The notes beneath the pieces are model-generated. The model was not told the origin of the DNA and searched no databases. It saw only the letters and a program-made list of their open reading frames with translations. The position numbers and the translations under genes are program-made. A stretch of DNA of 64,000 nt, taken from assembly GCA_045613385.1 (NCBI GenBank), contig JAZLAW010000008.1, forward strand, positions 1-64,000, in the 5' to 3' direction. This DNA is from SIG565 sp045613385. Its GTDB lineage: Bacteria > Bacillota > Clostridia > Oscillospirales > Acutalibacteraceae. Positions 50,334-58,636 of the stretch are shown piece by piece. Positions within the stretch are counted from its first letter, which is position 1, and every line of letters begins with the position of its first letter.

Positions 50334-50423
50334 TTCACTATTCACTCTTCACTTTTCACTATTTTCTACGCTTTTATACAGAGGATTTTTGGAGGTAATA
50401 AGTAATAGTGAATAGTGAAGAAG
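50334..50423. repeat. TTCACTATTCACT-type inverted and tandem repeat
   Basis: The left arm has repeated TTCACT units (about 50334-50364). The right arm (50404-50423) holds the reverse complement AGTGAATAGTGAA, so the 90 bases can fold into a long hairpin. It has no coding potential and resembles small interspersed palindromic repeats of clostridial genomes. Confidence 0.6.
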
Positions 50424-50429
50424 TATTTT

Positions 50430-50452
50430 GCAAGGCTTTGCCTTGCTTTTTC
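50430..50452 (+). terminator. Terminator-like hairpin before the ATPase gene
   Basis: Stem GCAAGGC/GCCTTGC (50430-50436 with 50440-50446), TTT loop, followed by TTTTT. Confidence 0.65.
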
Positions 50453-50490
50453 TATTTTAAGGCGCTATAATACGCTTATGAGGTGAAATT

Positions 50491-51237
50491 ATGTGCACAA
50501 AGTATATTAGCAATATTTTGTTCAATGATACATTAGATAAATCTTCATATCTTAACAATCTTCCTATTATAAGGTATTTATCAAGAGAAAAGTACTTATC
50601 TTTTGATTCTGAAGTTACCTTTTTTGTGGGCGAAAACGGTACGGGGAAATCAACTTTGCTTGAAGCGATTGCAGTGGCTTATGGCTTTAATGCTGAAGGC
50701 GGTTCGAAAAATTTTACCTTTTCAACTAACGAAACGCATTCTGAACTTTACCGACACATTGACCTTGCTAAAAAGGATTTTGCAAAAGACGGTTTTTTTC
50801 TCAGAGCAGAAAGTCTATATAATGTTGCGACAAACATTGACGACATGGACTCTCACCCGTCCTTTGATGCGCCTATAATAGGCGGATATGGCGGAGTATC
50901 TCTGCACAACCAATCCCATGGAGAAAGTTTTCTTGCGATTGTGCAAAACCGTTTTTTCGGCAACGGACTTTATATTTTGGACGAGCCTGAAGCGGCGTTG
51001 TCACCAATGCGATTACTTACATTAATGGCTGAAATTAATGAATTAGTAAAGAAAAACTCTCAATTTATAATCGCGACTCACTCCCCTATTTTAATGACTT
51101 TTCCTAATGCACAGATTTTAGAATTTTCAAAAGACGGTATTAAACATGTTCCTTACCAAGATACGGAACATTTTCAAATTACTAAAAGCTTTTTGGAAAA
51201 CCCCGAAAAAATGCTTCATTATTTGTTAAATGATTAG
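50491..51237 (+). CDS. AAA/ABC-type ATPase of unknown role
   Basis: 248 residues. Walker A FVGENGTGKST, an ABC-like signature region HNQSHGESFL, and Walker B LYILDEPEAALSP, then the ATHSPI switch. This is the SMC/RecF-like AAA_21/AAA_23 type found as a single-domain protein. No membrane partner is near, so it is not a transporter; roles in DNA or toxin systems are possible. GAGGTGAAATT precedes the start. It stands alone between the tRNA and the transporter gene. Confidence 0.8.
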   Translation: MCTKYISNILFNDTLDKSSYLNNLPIIRYLSREKYLSFDSEVTFFVGENGTGKSTLLEAIAVAYGFNAEGGSKNFTFSTNETHSELYRHIDLAKKDFAKDGFFLRAESLYNVATNIDDMDSHPSFDAPIIGGYGGVSLHNQSHGESFLAIVQNRFFGNGLYILDEPEAALSPMRLLTLMAEINELVKKNSQFIIATHSPILMTFPNAQILEFSKDGIKHVPYQDTEHFQITKSFLENPEKMLHYLLND

Positions 51238-51307
51238 GATACCTAAATCGGTGCAACTTGCCAACAGTTCAAACCAATTTAGATACGGACTTATTTTTTA
51301 TAATCCC

Positions 51308-51336
51308 TTTACAATTTATAATATAAGTGCTATACT
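51308..51336 (+). promoter_or_regulatory. Promoter of the queuosine-precursor transporter operon
   Basis: TTTACA (51308-51313), 17-bp spacer, TATACT (51331-51336). The transcript would start near 51343, giving a leader of about 120 bases. Confidence 0.6.
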
Positions 51337-51339
51337 TAT

Positions 51340-51455
51340 TACATTGACAGTTCGCTTGTACCATCCTGTCATTAAACAAAACCAGGACTACTATTTATGA
51401 ATATGCATAATGATAGTGGCTTTGTGTTTTGCAATGCCACTTTTCTTTTTTAGGA
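51340..51455 (+). promoter_or_regulatory. Candidate preQ1-type riboswitch with terminator
   Basis: The leader contains CCATCCTG-(about 16)-CAGGACTA, with an A-rich loop (ATTAAACAAAACC). A strong AGTGGC/GCCACT hairpin (51414-51440 region) follows with a TTTTCTTTTTT run, and AGGAG comes right after it. This is the build of a transcription attenuator behind a sensor domain. The gene behind it is a VUT/YhhQ-type queuosine-precursor transporter, a standard target of preQ1 riboswitches; class III is known mainly from this bacterial group. I cannot confirm the class from memory of the consensus alone. Confidence 0.5.
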
Positions 51456-51461
51456 GACAAA

Positions 51462-52211
51462 ATGAAAAAAATTATTACAAGTTATATTAAACGTGAGCAA
51501 TCAGAAACACAACTTTTATTTCGGAGTATTCCTTCGGCGGTTGTGTCATTGTTTGTAGTAAGCGTTATTTGTATGAACCTTCTGGCCAACAAAACCCTTA
51601 TTCAAACCGAATGGATAGCATTGGACGGCGGTATTTTGATATCGTGGCTTTCTTTTATGTGTATGGATATCATCACTAAATATTTTGGACCAAAGGCATC
51701 AAACAAAGTGGCATTACTCGCTTCAAGCATCAATTTGCTCACCTGTTTGATATTTTATATTGCCGGTATAATTCCTTCTAATGCCAATGACTATACAGCG
51801 CTTAACGGTATTCTCTGCGGCACTTGGTTTATTTTGCTTGGCAGTACCGTTGCTTTTTTGATTTCCGCTTTAATAAACAATTTTTTAAATTGGCTTATTG
51901 GTAAAGCGTTTTATAAAAATCCTGATGGCAAATTGGCGTATGCTATGCAGTCGTATATATCCACCTTTATCGGTCAGTTTATGGATAATCTTATTTTCTC
52001 GGTCATAGTTTTTATGTTATTTGCGCCAATATATTGGAACGGTTTTTGTTGGTCTTTATTACAATGTATAATATGTGCTCTGACAGGCGCATTTGCCGAA
52101 CTTATTATGGAAATACTCTTTTCACCAATAGGATATAAGATTATAAAAAAGTGGAAAAGCCAACACGTCGGAGAGCAGTATTTTGAATATATTAACGGAG
52201 GCAAAGTATGA
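51462..52211 (+). CDS. VUT/YhhQ-family queuosine precursor transporter
   Basis: 249 residues, about six membrane helices. The motifs LLANKTL, DGGILISWLSFMCMDIITKYFGPK and the later QFMDNLIFSVIVFM resemble the vitamin-uptake-like/YhhQ family that imports 7-cyano- or 7-aminomethyl-7-deazaguanine. ATG 51462 is used because TAGGAG precedes it; the upstream reading lies in the leader. Four-base overlap with the SDR gene. Confidence 0.78.
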   Translation: MKKIITSYIKREQSETQLLFRSIPSAVVSLFVVSVICMNLLANKTLIQTEWIALDGGILISWLSFMCMDIITKYFGPKASNKVALLASSINLLTCLIFYIAGIIPSNANDYTALNGILCGTWFILLGSTVAFLISALINNFLNWLIGKAFYKNPDGKLAYAMQSYISTFIGQFMDNLIFSVIVFMLFAPIYWNGFCWSLLQCIICALTGAFAELIMEILFSPIGYKIIKKWKSQHVGEQYFEYINGGKV

Positions 52212-52861
52212 AAGTTTTAATAACAGGAACTTCTCAAGGCATCGGCAAAGCTATAACCGAACGATTTTTAAAAGAAAAACATACGGTAATTGGTATTGAC
52301 AGGCAAAACGCAAGCATTACAAATGAAAATTATATCCATTATCAATGCGATGTACGGGATTATGAAAAGCTTCCTGCCCTTAAAGGAATTAACATACTTA
52401 TTAATAATGCAGGTACACAAAATGAACAGGATATTGATGTTAATTTAAAGGCACTTATACATATTACCGAAAAGTACGGTATTCAAGAAGACATACATTC
52501 CATATTGAATATCGGTTCAGCCAGTGCGCACACGGGCGCAGAATTCCCCGAATACTGTGCAAGTAAAGCAGGAGTTGTTGCATATACCAAAAATGTTGCC
52601 TTGCGGGTTGCTCCTTATAATGCTACCTGCAATAGTCTTGACCCCGGCGGAGTAATCACGCCTTTGAATGAAGTCGTAATTAACGACCCAGAACTTTGGG
52701 CTGAAATAATGGATGAAACACCTTTAAAAAGGTGGGCAACAGCCACAGAAATTGCAGAGTGGGCATATTTTCTTACAGTAATAAACACATTTTGTACGGG
52801 ACAAAGTATTTTGGTAGATGGCGGTGAATCTATAAATTTTAATTTTGTTTGGAAAGAATAA
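52208..52861 (+). CDS. Short-chain dehydrogenase/reductase
   Basis: 217 residues. NAD(P) site GTSQGIGKA, NNAG, catalytic Ser in NIGSASAH and YxxxK in EYCASK are all present; the C-terminal DGG is typical. It is shorter than most SDRs through a reduced middle part. Co-translated with the transporter (ATGA overlap); a role in queuosine or nucleoside metabolism is only suggested by this. Confidence 0.85.
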   Translation: MKVLITGTSQGIGKAITERFLKEKHTVIGIDRQNASITNENYIHYQCDVRDYEKLPALKGINILINNAGTQNEQDIDVNLKALIHITEKYGIQEDIHSILNIGSASAHTGAEFPEYCASKAGVVAYTKNVALRVAPYNATCNSLDPGGVITPLNEVVINDPELWAEIMDETPLKRWATATEIAEWAYFLTVINTFCTGQSILVDGGESINFNFVWKE

Positions 52862-53000
52862 ATATCAATTTATATCTTGAAAACACCGATATCCAAATCG
52901 ATATAACCCGCCAAAAAGGCGCCTTTGTTCGGGTGTTTGTTTACTTTTTTGTCGTATTGTGTTATAATGTGTAGAAAATAAGGACAAAGAAGGCTTTGAT

Positions 53001-53828
53001 ATGAAAGAGTTTTTTGGAATCGGTGGCTATACCCGCGATGCTGAAGGATTTTTATCCTGGCAACACTTGCTGTCTGTCGGAATCATGCTAAGCTTAATGG
53101 TTTTATTTTCGGTTTTTCTCGGAAAGCGCAACAAACCCCTGTCTGACGAAAAAAAGAATAAACCGTTAGTCGTGGCGGCTTTATTAATTGACGGACTGGA
53201 ACTATTTAAAATAGCGCTCTTGTGTTTCCGTAGCGGCAGCGCAGAAGCCATTCTTCACAATTTGCCTTTATTCTTATGCAGTATACAGTTAATTGCACTA
53301 CCCCTTGCCGCATTTACCAAAGGCAGATTAAGGGAGGCGGCGGTAGACTTTGTCTGCATTTTCGGAATTCTGGGTGCGGTTTTCGGTACTATCGGCGCAG
53401 GACAAAACTATAATGCCTACCCTGTGCTCTGTTTTGATAATATTGTATCGGGAATTACCCACAGTATTTCAGGTTTTGCTTCACTATATATAATAATTGC
53501 TGGTCTTACCAGTATGCAAAAACGCAATATCGGTATCACTTTTGGTATTTTAACCGGTTTTTGTATTGCCGCTTATATTGCTAACATTACCATTCCCTAT
53601 AACTATATGTTCTTAATGGCCGGGGACGGTACTCCGTACGACATTTTATATAATTTGGTAAACGGCAGCAAAGTCCTTTATCCTTTACTGGTAGTTGCAT
53701 TGTTCCTTATTTATATTGCGCTGTTCTACTGGTTATTTTATGCACTCGGCAAAAAAAGAAACAAAACGGAATGTGTAAAACATATACCACCCGAAGAACC
53801 TGCCCCCACATTTGCGGCTCATCATTAA
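53001..53828 (+). CDS. YwaF-family (TIGR02206-like) membrane protein
   Basis: 275 residues, seven membrane helices. THSISGF and NITIPYNYMFLMAGDGTPYDIL recall the YwaF/TMEM164 family motifs (conserved His, NYxFL). The biochemical role is not known in bacteria. AGAAGGC precedes the start, and a strong terminator follows. Single-gene unit. Confidence 0.65.
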   Translation: MKEFFGIGGYTRDAEGFLSWQHLLSVGIMLSLMVLFSVFLGKRNKPLSDEKKNKPLVVAALLIDGLELFKIALLCFRSGSAEAILHNLPLFLCSIQLIALPLAAFTKGRLREAAVDFVCIFGILGAVFGTIGAGQNYNAYPVLCFDNIVSGITHSISGFASLYIIIAGLTSMQKRNIGITFGILTGFCIAAYIANITIPYNYMFLMAGDGTPYDILYNLVNGSKVLYPLLVVALFLIYIALFYWLFYALGKKRNKTECVKHIPPEEPAPTFAAHH

Positions 53829-53836
53829 TATTATTT

Positions 53837-53872
53837 AAGACTCCCCAAAAATCTAAGGGGAGTCTTTTTTAA
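53837..53872 (+). terminator. Terminator of the YwaF-like gene
   Basis: Stem AAGACTCCCC/GGGGAGTCTT (53837-53846 with 53857-53866), T-run. Confidence 0.9.
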
Positions 53873-53884
53873 AAAGCAAGTGCC

Positions 53885-53940
53885 ACTTGACAAGAATCAA
53901 GTAATATATGCTTTTCTTTTTTTCGGTTGTTTGGTATAAT
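53885..53940 (+). promoter_or_regulatory. Control region of the XRE/DUF4097 pair
   Basis: A palindrome ACTTGA-CAAGAA-TCAAGT (53885-53902) overlaps a TTGACA. A TATAAT box (53935-53940) lies 27 bases before the TTG start but has only a weak -35. The palindrome is a likely binding site for the XRE regulator encoded next. Confidence 0.45.
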
Positions 53941-53966
53941 TAAAACATCTGAATGGGGCGACTTTT

Positions 53967-54575
53967 TTGACAACGGGAGAAAAAATTCATAAATACAGAA
54001 AAGAACTCGGTCTTTCTCAAGAAGAACTCGGCAAAAAATTACTCGTTAGCCGACAAACCATCAGTCTCTGGGAAAAAGACCAGACCGTTCCTTCTATTGA
54101 AAATTTAAAATATTTAAAAGAAATATTCGGTGTTTCGGCAGATGAATTATTGGGTTTTGAATCAAAAGAACCTAAAAATGAAAGTGTCATCCAACCGGAG
54201 CAACCCCGCAAAAACGCATGGGTAATTATTCTTTTAATTCTCGGCTCACCGATATGGATTTCGCTGCTTATTGCCGCTTTTTCGGTAATAATTTCTGTTT
54301 ATGTTTCTGTGTGGACTGTTATAGTATCACTTTGGTCAATCTTTGCTTCATTTATTGCCGCCACATTTTATGGTTTGATTACAGGTATATGCTATATTTG
54401 TGTTGGCAATACCCTTACCGGTATTGCCTTGGTTGGCGCGGGAATTGTATGCCTGGGACTTACTCTTCTTTTATTTCTGGGTAACCGCGCGGCAACAAAA
54501 GGTGTGTCAGTGCTTACAAAAAAGATTCTTTTGGAAATTAAAAACCGATTCTGTGAAAAGGAGATGGCATTATAA
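53967..54575 (+). CDS. XRE-family regulator with membrane-spanning C-terminal half
   Basis: 202 residues. Residues 1-65 are a Cro/C1 helix-turn-helix (YRKELGLSQEELGKKLLVSRQTISLWE). The remainder, from about 80 on, consists of four hydrophobic segments resembling DUF1700-type membrane domains. Thus the DNA-binding part is tethered to the membrane. TTG start with GGGGCG upstream. The DUF4097 gene begins at its last base, a common pairing in Clostridia for envelope-stress sensing. Confidence 0.82.
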   Translation: MTTGEKIHKYRKELGLSQEELGKKLLVSRQTISLWEKDQTVPSIENLKYLKEIFGVSADELLGFESKEPKNESVIQPEQPRKNAWVIILLILGSPIWISLLIAAFSVIISVYVSVWTVIVSLWSIFASFIAATFYGLITGICYICVGNTLTGIALVGAGIVCLGLTLLLFLGNRAATKGVSVLTKKILLEIKNRFCEKEMAL

Positions 54576-55468
54576 TGAAAAGTGTGAAAATATATATTAT
54601 TATTGCGGTTTCCCTTATACTCATTGGCGGTATAGTTTTTTGCCGTGTTATGCCCTTGTTGAACTGGGATTTCACAAAGTTATCCAACACAAAATACGAA
54701 ACAAACAGTTATCCTTCTCTTGAAGCCTTTAAAAACATACTTATTTCTACTAATACCGCCGATATTGAATTTATTCCTTCAAGTGAATATAAGGTTGTCT
54801 GCCACGAGCAAATGAAGGCGCAACACACGGTATCTGTAAAAAACGATACACTTTTTATTGAATATAACGATACAAGAAAATGGTACGAGCATATCGGCAT
54901 ATCCTTCGGCAGTTCTAAAATAACGGTGTATATTCCCGACGGGCAATACGGTGCACTAACCGTAACCGCCAGTACGGGAGATGTGGTAGTGCCAAAAGAC
55001 TATAAATTCGAAAGTATAGATATTTTATTAAGCACAGGCAGCGCCACAAACTATGCTTCAGCTTTAAACGATATAAAAATAACAACAAGCACAGGAGATA
55101 TATTCACTGAAAGTATAACCGCAAACACCCTTTCGGTTAGTGTCTCAACGGGTGAAGTCAATCTCAAAAATATAACCTGTAACAGTGTTATATCAAGCGG
55201 TAACACAGGTAGTATAATACTAAAAAATGTTATTGCCGATGATAAACTTTCTTTAGAGAGAACTACAGGACACATCAAATTAGATAAATGTGATGCCGCC
55301 GAAATTTTTGCCGAGACCGACACAGGCGACATTAACGGAACTTTACTTTCAGAAAAAATATTTATAACTAAAACCGATACCGGAAAAATAAATGTACCAA
55401 AAACCGCAACCGGCGGTCGATGTGAACTCACAACAGACACCGGTAACATTCATATAGAAATATTTTAA
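54575..55468 (+). CDS. DUF4097 beta-strand repeat protein
   Basis: 297 residues. One N-terminal membrane anchor (6-28) and then a right-handed beta-solenoid of about 20-residue repeats (STGDV, STGDIF, STGEVN, NTGSI, TTGHI, DTGDI, DTGKI, DTGNI). The TG-centred turns are diagnostic of DUF4097/adhesin-like domains. Its outside part probably senses or binds the envelope and works with the membrane-bound XRE regulator. Confidence 0.85.
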   Translation: MKSVKIYIIIAVSLILIGGIVFCRVMPLLNWDFTKLSNTKYETNSYPSLEAFKNILISTNTADIEFIPSSEYKVVCHEQMKAQHTVSVKNDTLFIEYNDTRKWYEHIGISFGSSKITVYIPDGQYGALTVTASTGDVVVPKDYKFESIDILLSTGSATNYASALNDIKITTSTGDIFTESITANTLSVSVSTGEVNLKNITCNSVISSGNTGSIILKNVIADDKLSLERTTGHIKLDKCDAAEIFAETDTGDINGTLLSEKIFITKTDTGKINVPKTATGGRCELTTDTGNIHIEIF

Positions 55469-55470
55469 TT

Positions 55471-55506
55471 AAAACCCCCAAGTTTTAAACTTGGGGGTTT
55501 GTTTTT
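55471..55506. terminator. Bidirectional terminator
   Basis: Nearly perfect palindrome AAACCCCCAAG/CTTGGGGGTTT around 55472-55500 between convergent genes, T-run on both strands. Confidence 0.9.
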
Positions 55507-56395
55507 AAAGCACTTGATGTGCAATTTTTATTGTTTCATCGGGTTTTACCGAGTATGGCACATTATCGACAACAAACCATATTGTCTTGGCAGACGGGTT
55601 ATAAACGGTATGGCCATCGGCACTGAATACAAGTGAATCGTATGCCTTTACATAATCATAAATTTCTATATTTGTAGCATACCAAACATCATCTTGACCT
55701 GATAATTTTTCGCAGATTTTTTCCATCAAATCCCAGTTATTTGCGCGGTCAAATTCAAAACTGTGTCCGTGAATATAGCAAACTTGCGGCGGCCACACAG
55801 AATAACAGTTAGGTTTTTCTTTATAAAAGTTCAGGAAATTATCAATATACTCAAATGCGTGTGGATCACCGTGATATACACCGGGTTCCCATTTATGCCA
55901 GTCGGTCGGCAAATGGAATCTTGTGGGGTCATTATGCGGTCTGTAATAGGCGGCCGTTCTTACATAGGCGATATCAAGTTGGGTTAAATAAGTCTTTATA
56001 TCGTTATATGTAGCTCCGTTGTGTATATCTCTGACACCTGAATCGGGATATGCCATACCGCGCACTATTATGTCGTATTTATTTTCAAGTTCTACGCGGC
56101 AGTCAAGCACTTCCTTAATACCTTCAATGTTACGTATCCTTCCATTTGCGCGGTGAAAATATCCGTGTACTGCAATTTCGTGGCCGCGATCAACAATATA
56201 TTCTTTAATCTGTTCTTTGGTTGGTTTATCACCCGCAGAACCAACAAATGTTTCACCGTTTAAATTGAAAGTACCCTTCATACCGTATTTTGTAAAAATG
56301 TCAGAAAGGCGCAAATCGTGAATGCAACCGTCATCATAACTAAAGGTTACCGCCTTGGGTTTCCCGCCCGGAAAACGTAAAAATCTGTAACGCAT
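55505..56395 (-). CDS. Polysaccharide deacetylase (NodB domain)
   Basis: 296 residues. Motif 1 TFSYDDG, motif 2 HEIAVHGYFH, and the later RTAAYY and HGHSFE segments fit a carbohydrate-esterase-4-like fold; the DD pair and two histidines would bind zinc. No signal peptide is visible, so it may act inside the cell or leave by another way. Family relatives deacetylate N-acetylhexosamines in peptidoglycan or surface glycans. Divergent from the glycan-synthesis genes that follow. Confidence 0.8.
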   Translation of the reverse strand: MRYRFLRFPGGKPKAVTFSYDDGCIHDLRLSDIFTKYGMKGTFNLNGETFVGSAGDKPTKEQIKEYIVDRGHEIAVHGYFHRANGRIRNIEGIKEVLDCRVELENKYDIIVRGMAYPDSGVRDIHNGATYNDIKTYLTQLDIAYVRTAAYYRPHNDPTRFHLPTDWHKWEPGVYHGDPHAFEYIDNFLNFYKEKPNCYSVWPPQVCYIHGHSFEFDRANNWDLMEKICEKLSGQDDVWYATNIEIYDYVKAYDSLVFSADGHTVYNPSAKTIWFVVDNVPYSVKPDETIKIAHQVL

Positions 56396-56555
56396 AAAAC
56401 CACTCCTTGTTTTACTTAAAATTCACTTTTATTTTAACATAAAAAAATAATATTTCAATGTTTAATGTGCCTTCAATGTAAAAAACTTGTTATTTTGCGC
56501 AAAATATGATAAAATCTAATTGTTTAGAATGTGTGATTTTTATAAGGAGAAGGCT

Positions 56556-57542
56556 ATGCAAAAAAATCCTTTAGTCAGCATTATAGTGCCTATATACAAT
56601 GTAGAAAAAAGGCTTAAAATATGTCTTGACAGTATACTCTCGCAGACCTATAAAAACATCGAAATAATACTTGTTGACGATGGTTCAACCGACTCCTGCG
56701 GCAGTATTTGTGATGAGTATGCAAAGAAAGATACCCGCATAAAGGTTATACACCGGGAAAACGGTGGCCTTTCCCGCGCACGTAACAGCGGTATTGATGC
56801 GGCGGTTGGGGAATATTTAGCTTTCATTGATTCGGATGATTATGTAGCAGAAGACTATATCGAATTTATGCTTAAAAATTTATTGGACACCGGGGCGGAT
56901 ATATCGACTTGCGGTGCACTTTTTGTTCATCCATCAGGAAAGCTCGAACGTCAGTGGGCAGATGACTCACTTTATGTGATTGATAATAAAGAAGCTCTTC
57001 GCCGTATGTGCTATAACGAAGGTTTTTTTGTCACCGCCTGGGATAAACTATATAAAAAAGAGTTGTTTGATTCAGTTCGATACAATGAAGGCAAGGTTTT
57101 CGAAGATACCGGTACCACTTATAAGGTTGTAGATAAGGCAGAAAAAATCGTTTTTTGTTGTATTCCTAAGTATTATTACATCATTTCTGAAGATAACAGT
57201 TCTATCACCAAGTGTAAATTCAATGAGAAAAAACTTGATTATGTTGAAATGGCCGATGAGATGGCGGCATATATAAAGGAAAAATACCCCGAATTAACCG
57301 CCGCGGCAGAAAGAAAACAAATGCACGCCTGTTTTTCTACCCTTACCCAGCTTGTTAATTCTTCAGTGCGTAATAGAAAGATTGAAAAAATGCTTATAGG
57401 CCGCATAAATGCTCTCAAAAAAGGTGCCCTTAGTAACCCAAACACACCCACGCGCGATAAAATAGGTATCCTGGCTTTAAGTTTAGGGTTTGGATTTTTC
57501 TCTTTTGCTTGGAAAATATACTCACTGAAGTTTGAAAGGTAA
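56556..57542 (+). CDS. Family 2 glycosyltransferase
   Basis: 328 residues. GT-A core with VSIIVPIYNVEK, VDDGSTDSCG and the DSDDY metal motif, then an acceptor domain and a hydrophobic C-terminal end. Adds one sugar to a lipid-linked or surface glycan. The start at 56556 has AAGGAGAAGG. First of a four-gene glycan cluster; the next gene starts five bases after the stop. Confidence 0.88.
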   Translation: MQKNPLVSIIVPIYNVEKRLKICLDSILSQTYKNIEIILVDDGSTDSCGSICDEYAKKDTRIKVIHRENGGLSRARNSGIDAAVGEYLAFIDSDDYVAEDYIEFMLKNLLDTGADISTCGALFVHPSGKLERQWADDSLYVIDNKEALRRMCYNEGFFVTAWDKLYKKELFDSVRYNEGKVFEDTGTTYKVVDKAEKIVFCCIPKYYYIISEDNSSITKCKFNEKKLDYVEMADEMAAYIKEKYPELTAAAERKQMHACFSTLTQLVNSSVRNRKIEKMLIGRINALKKGALSNPNTPTRDKIGILALSLGFGFFSFAWKIYSLKFER

Positions 57543-57546
57543 CTTT

Positions 57547-58632
57547 ATGAAAAAAGTTTTAGTAGGCTTTATTGAAAACGGAAAACATAGCGGAATAGAT
57601 AAATACTTGCTCGGCTTTTGCAAAGTGGCAAGTGAAAACGGTGTCGTGCTTGATTTTTTAACCAATGAAATCACCGACGATTTAAAAAAAGAACTATCGG
57701 AAATGGGCTTTGGGCTTTTGCAAATTCCAAATCTAAAAAAACCGTTCCGCCAATATAAAGCAATAAAGAATATTTTGAAAAATGGTAATTATGATGGTGC
57801 TTATTTCAATATATCCGAAGCCTTTAACTGTATGGGAATACTGGCGGCTAAACGCGAGAAAGTACCGGTGCGTATAGCGCACTCCCACGCATCTGCCGTT
57901 GACCGCACAAACCGATACGTGCGACTTTTCCGTACTGCTTTGAACAATATTTTTAAGCCTATCTTAACAAAATCCGCCACGCGCCGACTTGCCTGTTCTA
58001 CGGTGGCAGGTGACTGGCTTTTTAGCGGCTCATATGAAATTATATATAATGCAGTAGATGGCGCAAGATTCAGTTTTGACGACAAAAAGCGTAATAAAAA
58101 AAGAGAAGAATTAAACCTTCAAGATAAAAAAGTATTTATTCACATAGGTAATTTTAATTACGCTAAAAACCATCACTTTTTAATGGATGTAATGAAAGAA
58201 ATTTGCCAAAGGGACAAAAATACCGTTTTATTGTCGGTTGGAACAGGATATGACTTTGATAACATACGTGAATATGCCGCCGCACTCGGCATAACCGACA
58301 ATGTAAAATTTTTGGGTGTAAGAAGCGATGTGCCCGAATTATTGTCGGCTGCCGATGCTTTTGTCTTCCCTTCCCGTTTTGAAGGGTTATCCATTGCTTG
58401 TATAGAAGCGCAGTTTTCAGGATTGCCCTGTATTTTATCAGACAGTATCGCGAGAGACACCAAAATTTCCGAAAACGTACTATTTCTACAGACAAACGAT
58501 GCTGCTCACTGGGCCGATGCGGCTATAAATATTATAACCGATAGAACTGCAGCAAATCTCAGTGAAAAAATCATACAGAATTTTGATATTACCAATCAGA
58601 AAAAACAATTACTTGATATTTTAAGGAGTTAA
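57547..58632 (+). CDS. Family 1/4 glycosyltransferase (GT-B)
   Basis: 361 residues. N-terminal acceptor domain with the GIDKYLLGF start and AHSHAS; C-terminal donor domain with FIHIGNFNYAKNH and the VFPSRFEGLSIACIEAQ motif that binds the nucleotide-sugar. Retaining GT4 type, likely part of a capsule or teichoic-like polymer pathway. GAAAGGTAA precedes the start. Confidence 0.9.
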   Translation: MKKVLVGFIENGKHSGIDKYLLGFCKVASENGVVLDFLTNEITDDLKKELSEMGFGLLQIPNLKKPFRQYKAIKNILKNGNYDGAYFNISEAFNCMGILAAKREKVPVRIAHSHASAVDRTNRYVRLFRTALNNIFKPILTKSATRRLACSTVAGDWLFSGSYEIIYNAVDGARFSFDDKKRNKKREELNLQDKKVFIHIGNFNYAKNHHFLMDVMKEICQRDKNTVLLSVGTGYDFDNIREYAAALGITDNVKFLGVRSDVPELLSAADAFVFPSRFEGLSIACIEAQFSGLPCILSDSIARDTKISENVLFLQTNDAAHWADAAINIITDRTAANLSEKIIQNFDITNQKKQLLDILRS

Positions 58633-58636
58633 TTGT

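Noticed and set aside
54960..55460. Tandem DNA repeat or CRISPR-like array in the DUF4097 gene
   Set aside because: The repeats are at protein level (TG-turn solenoid) with divergent DNA; there are no constant repeats with unique spacers. No CRISPR array is seen anywhere in the window.
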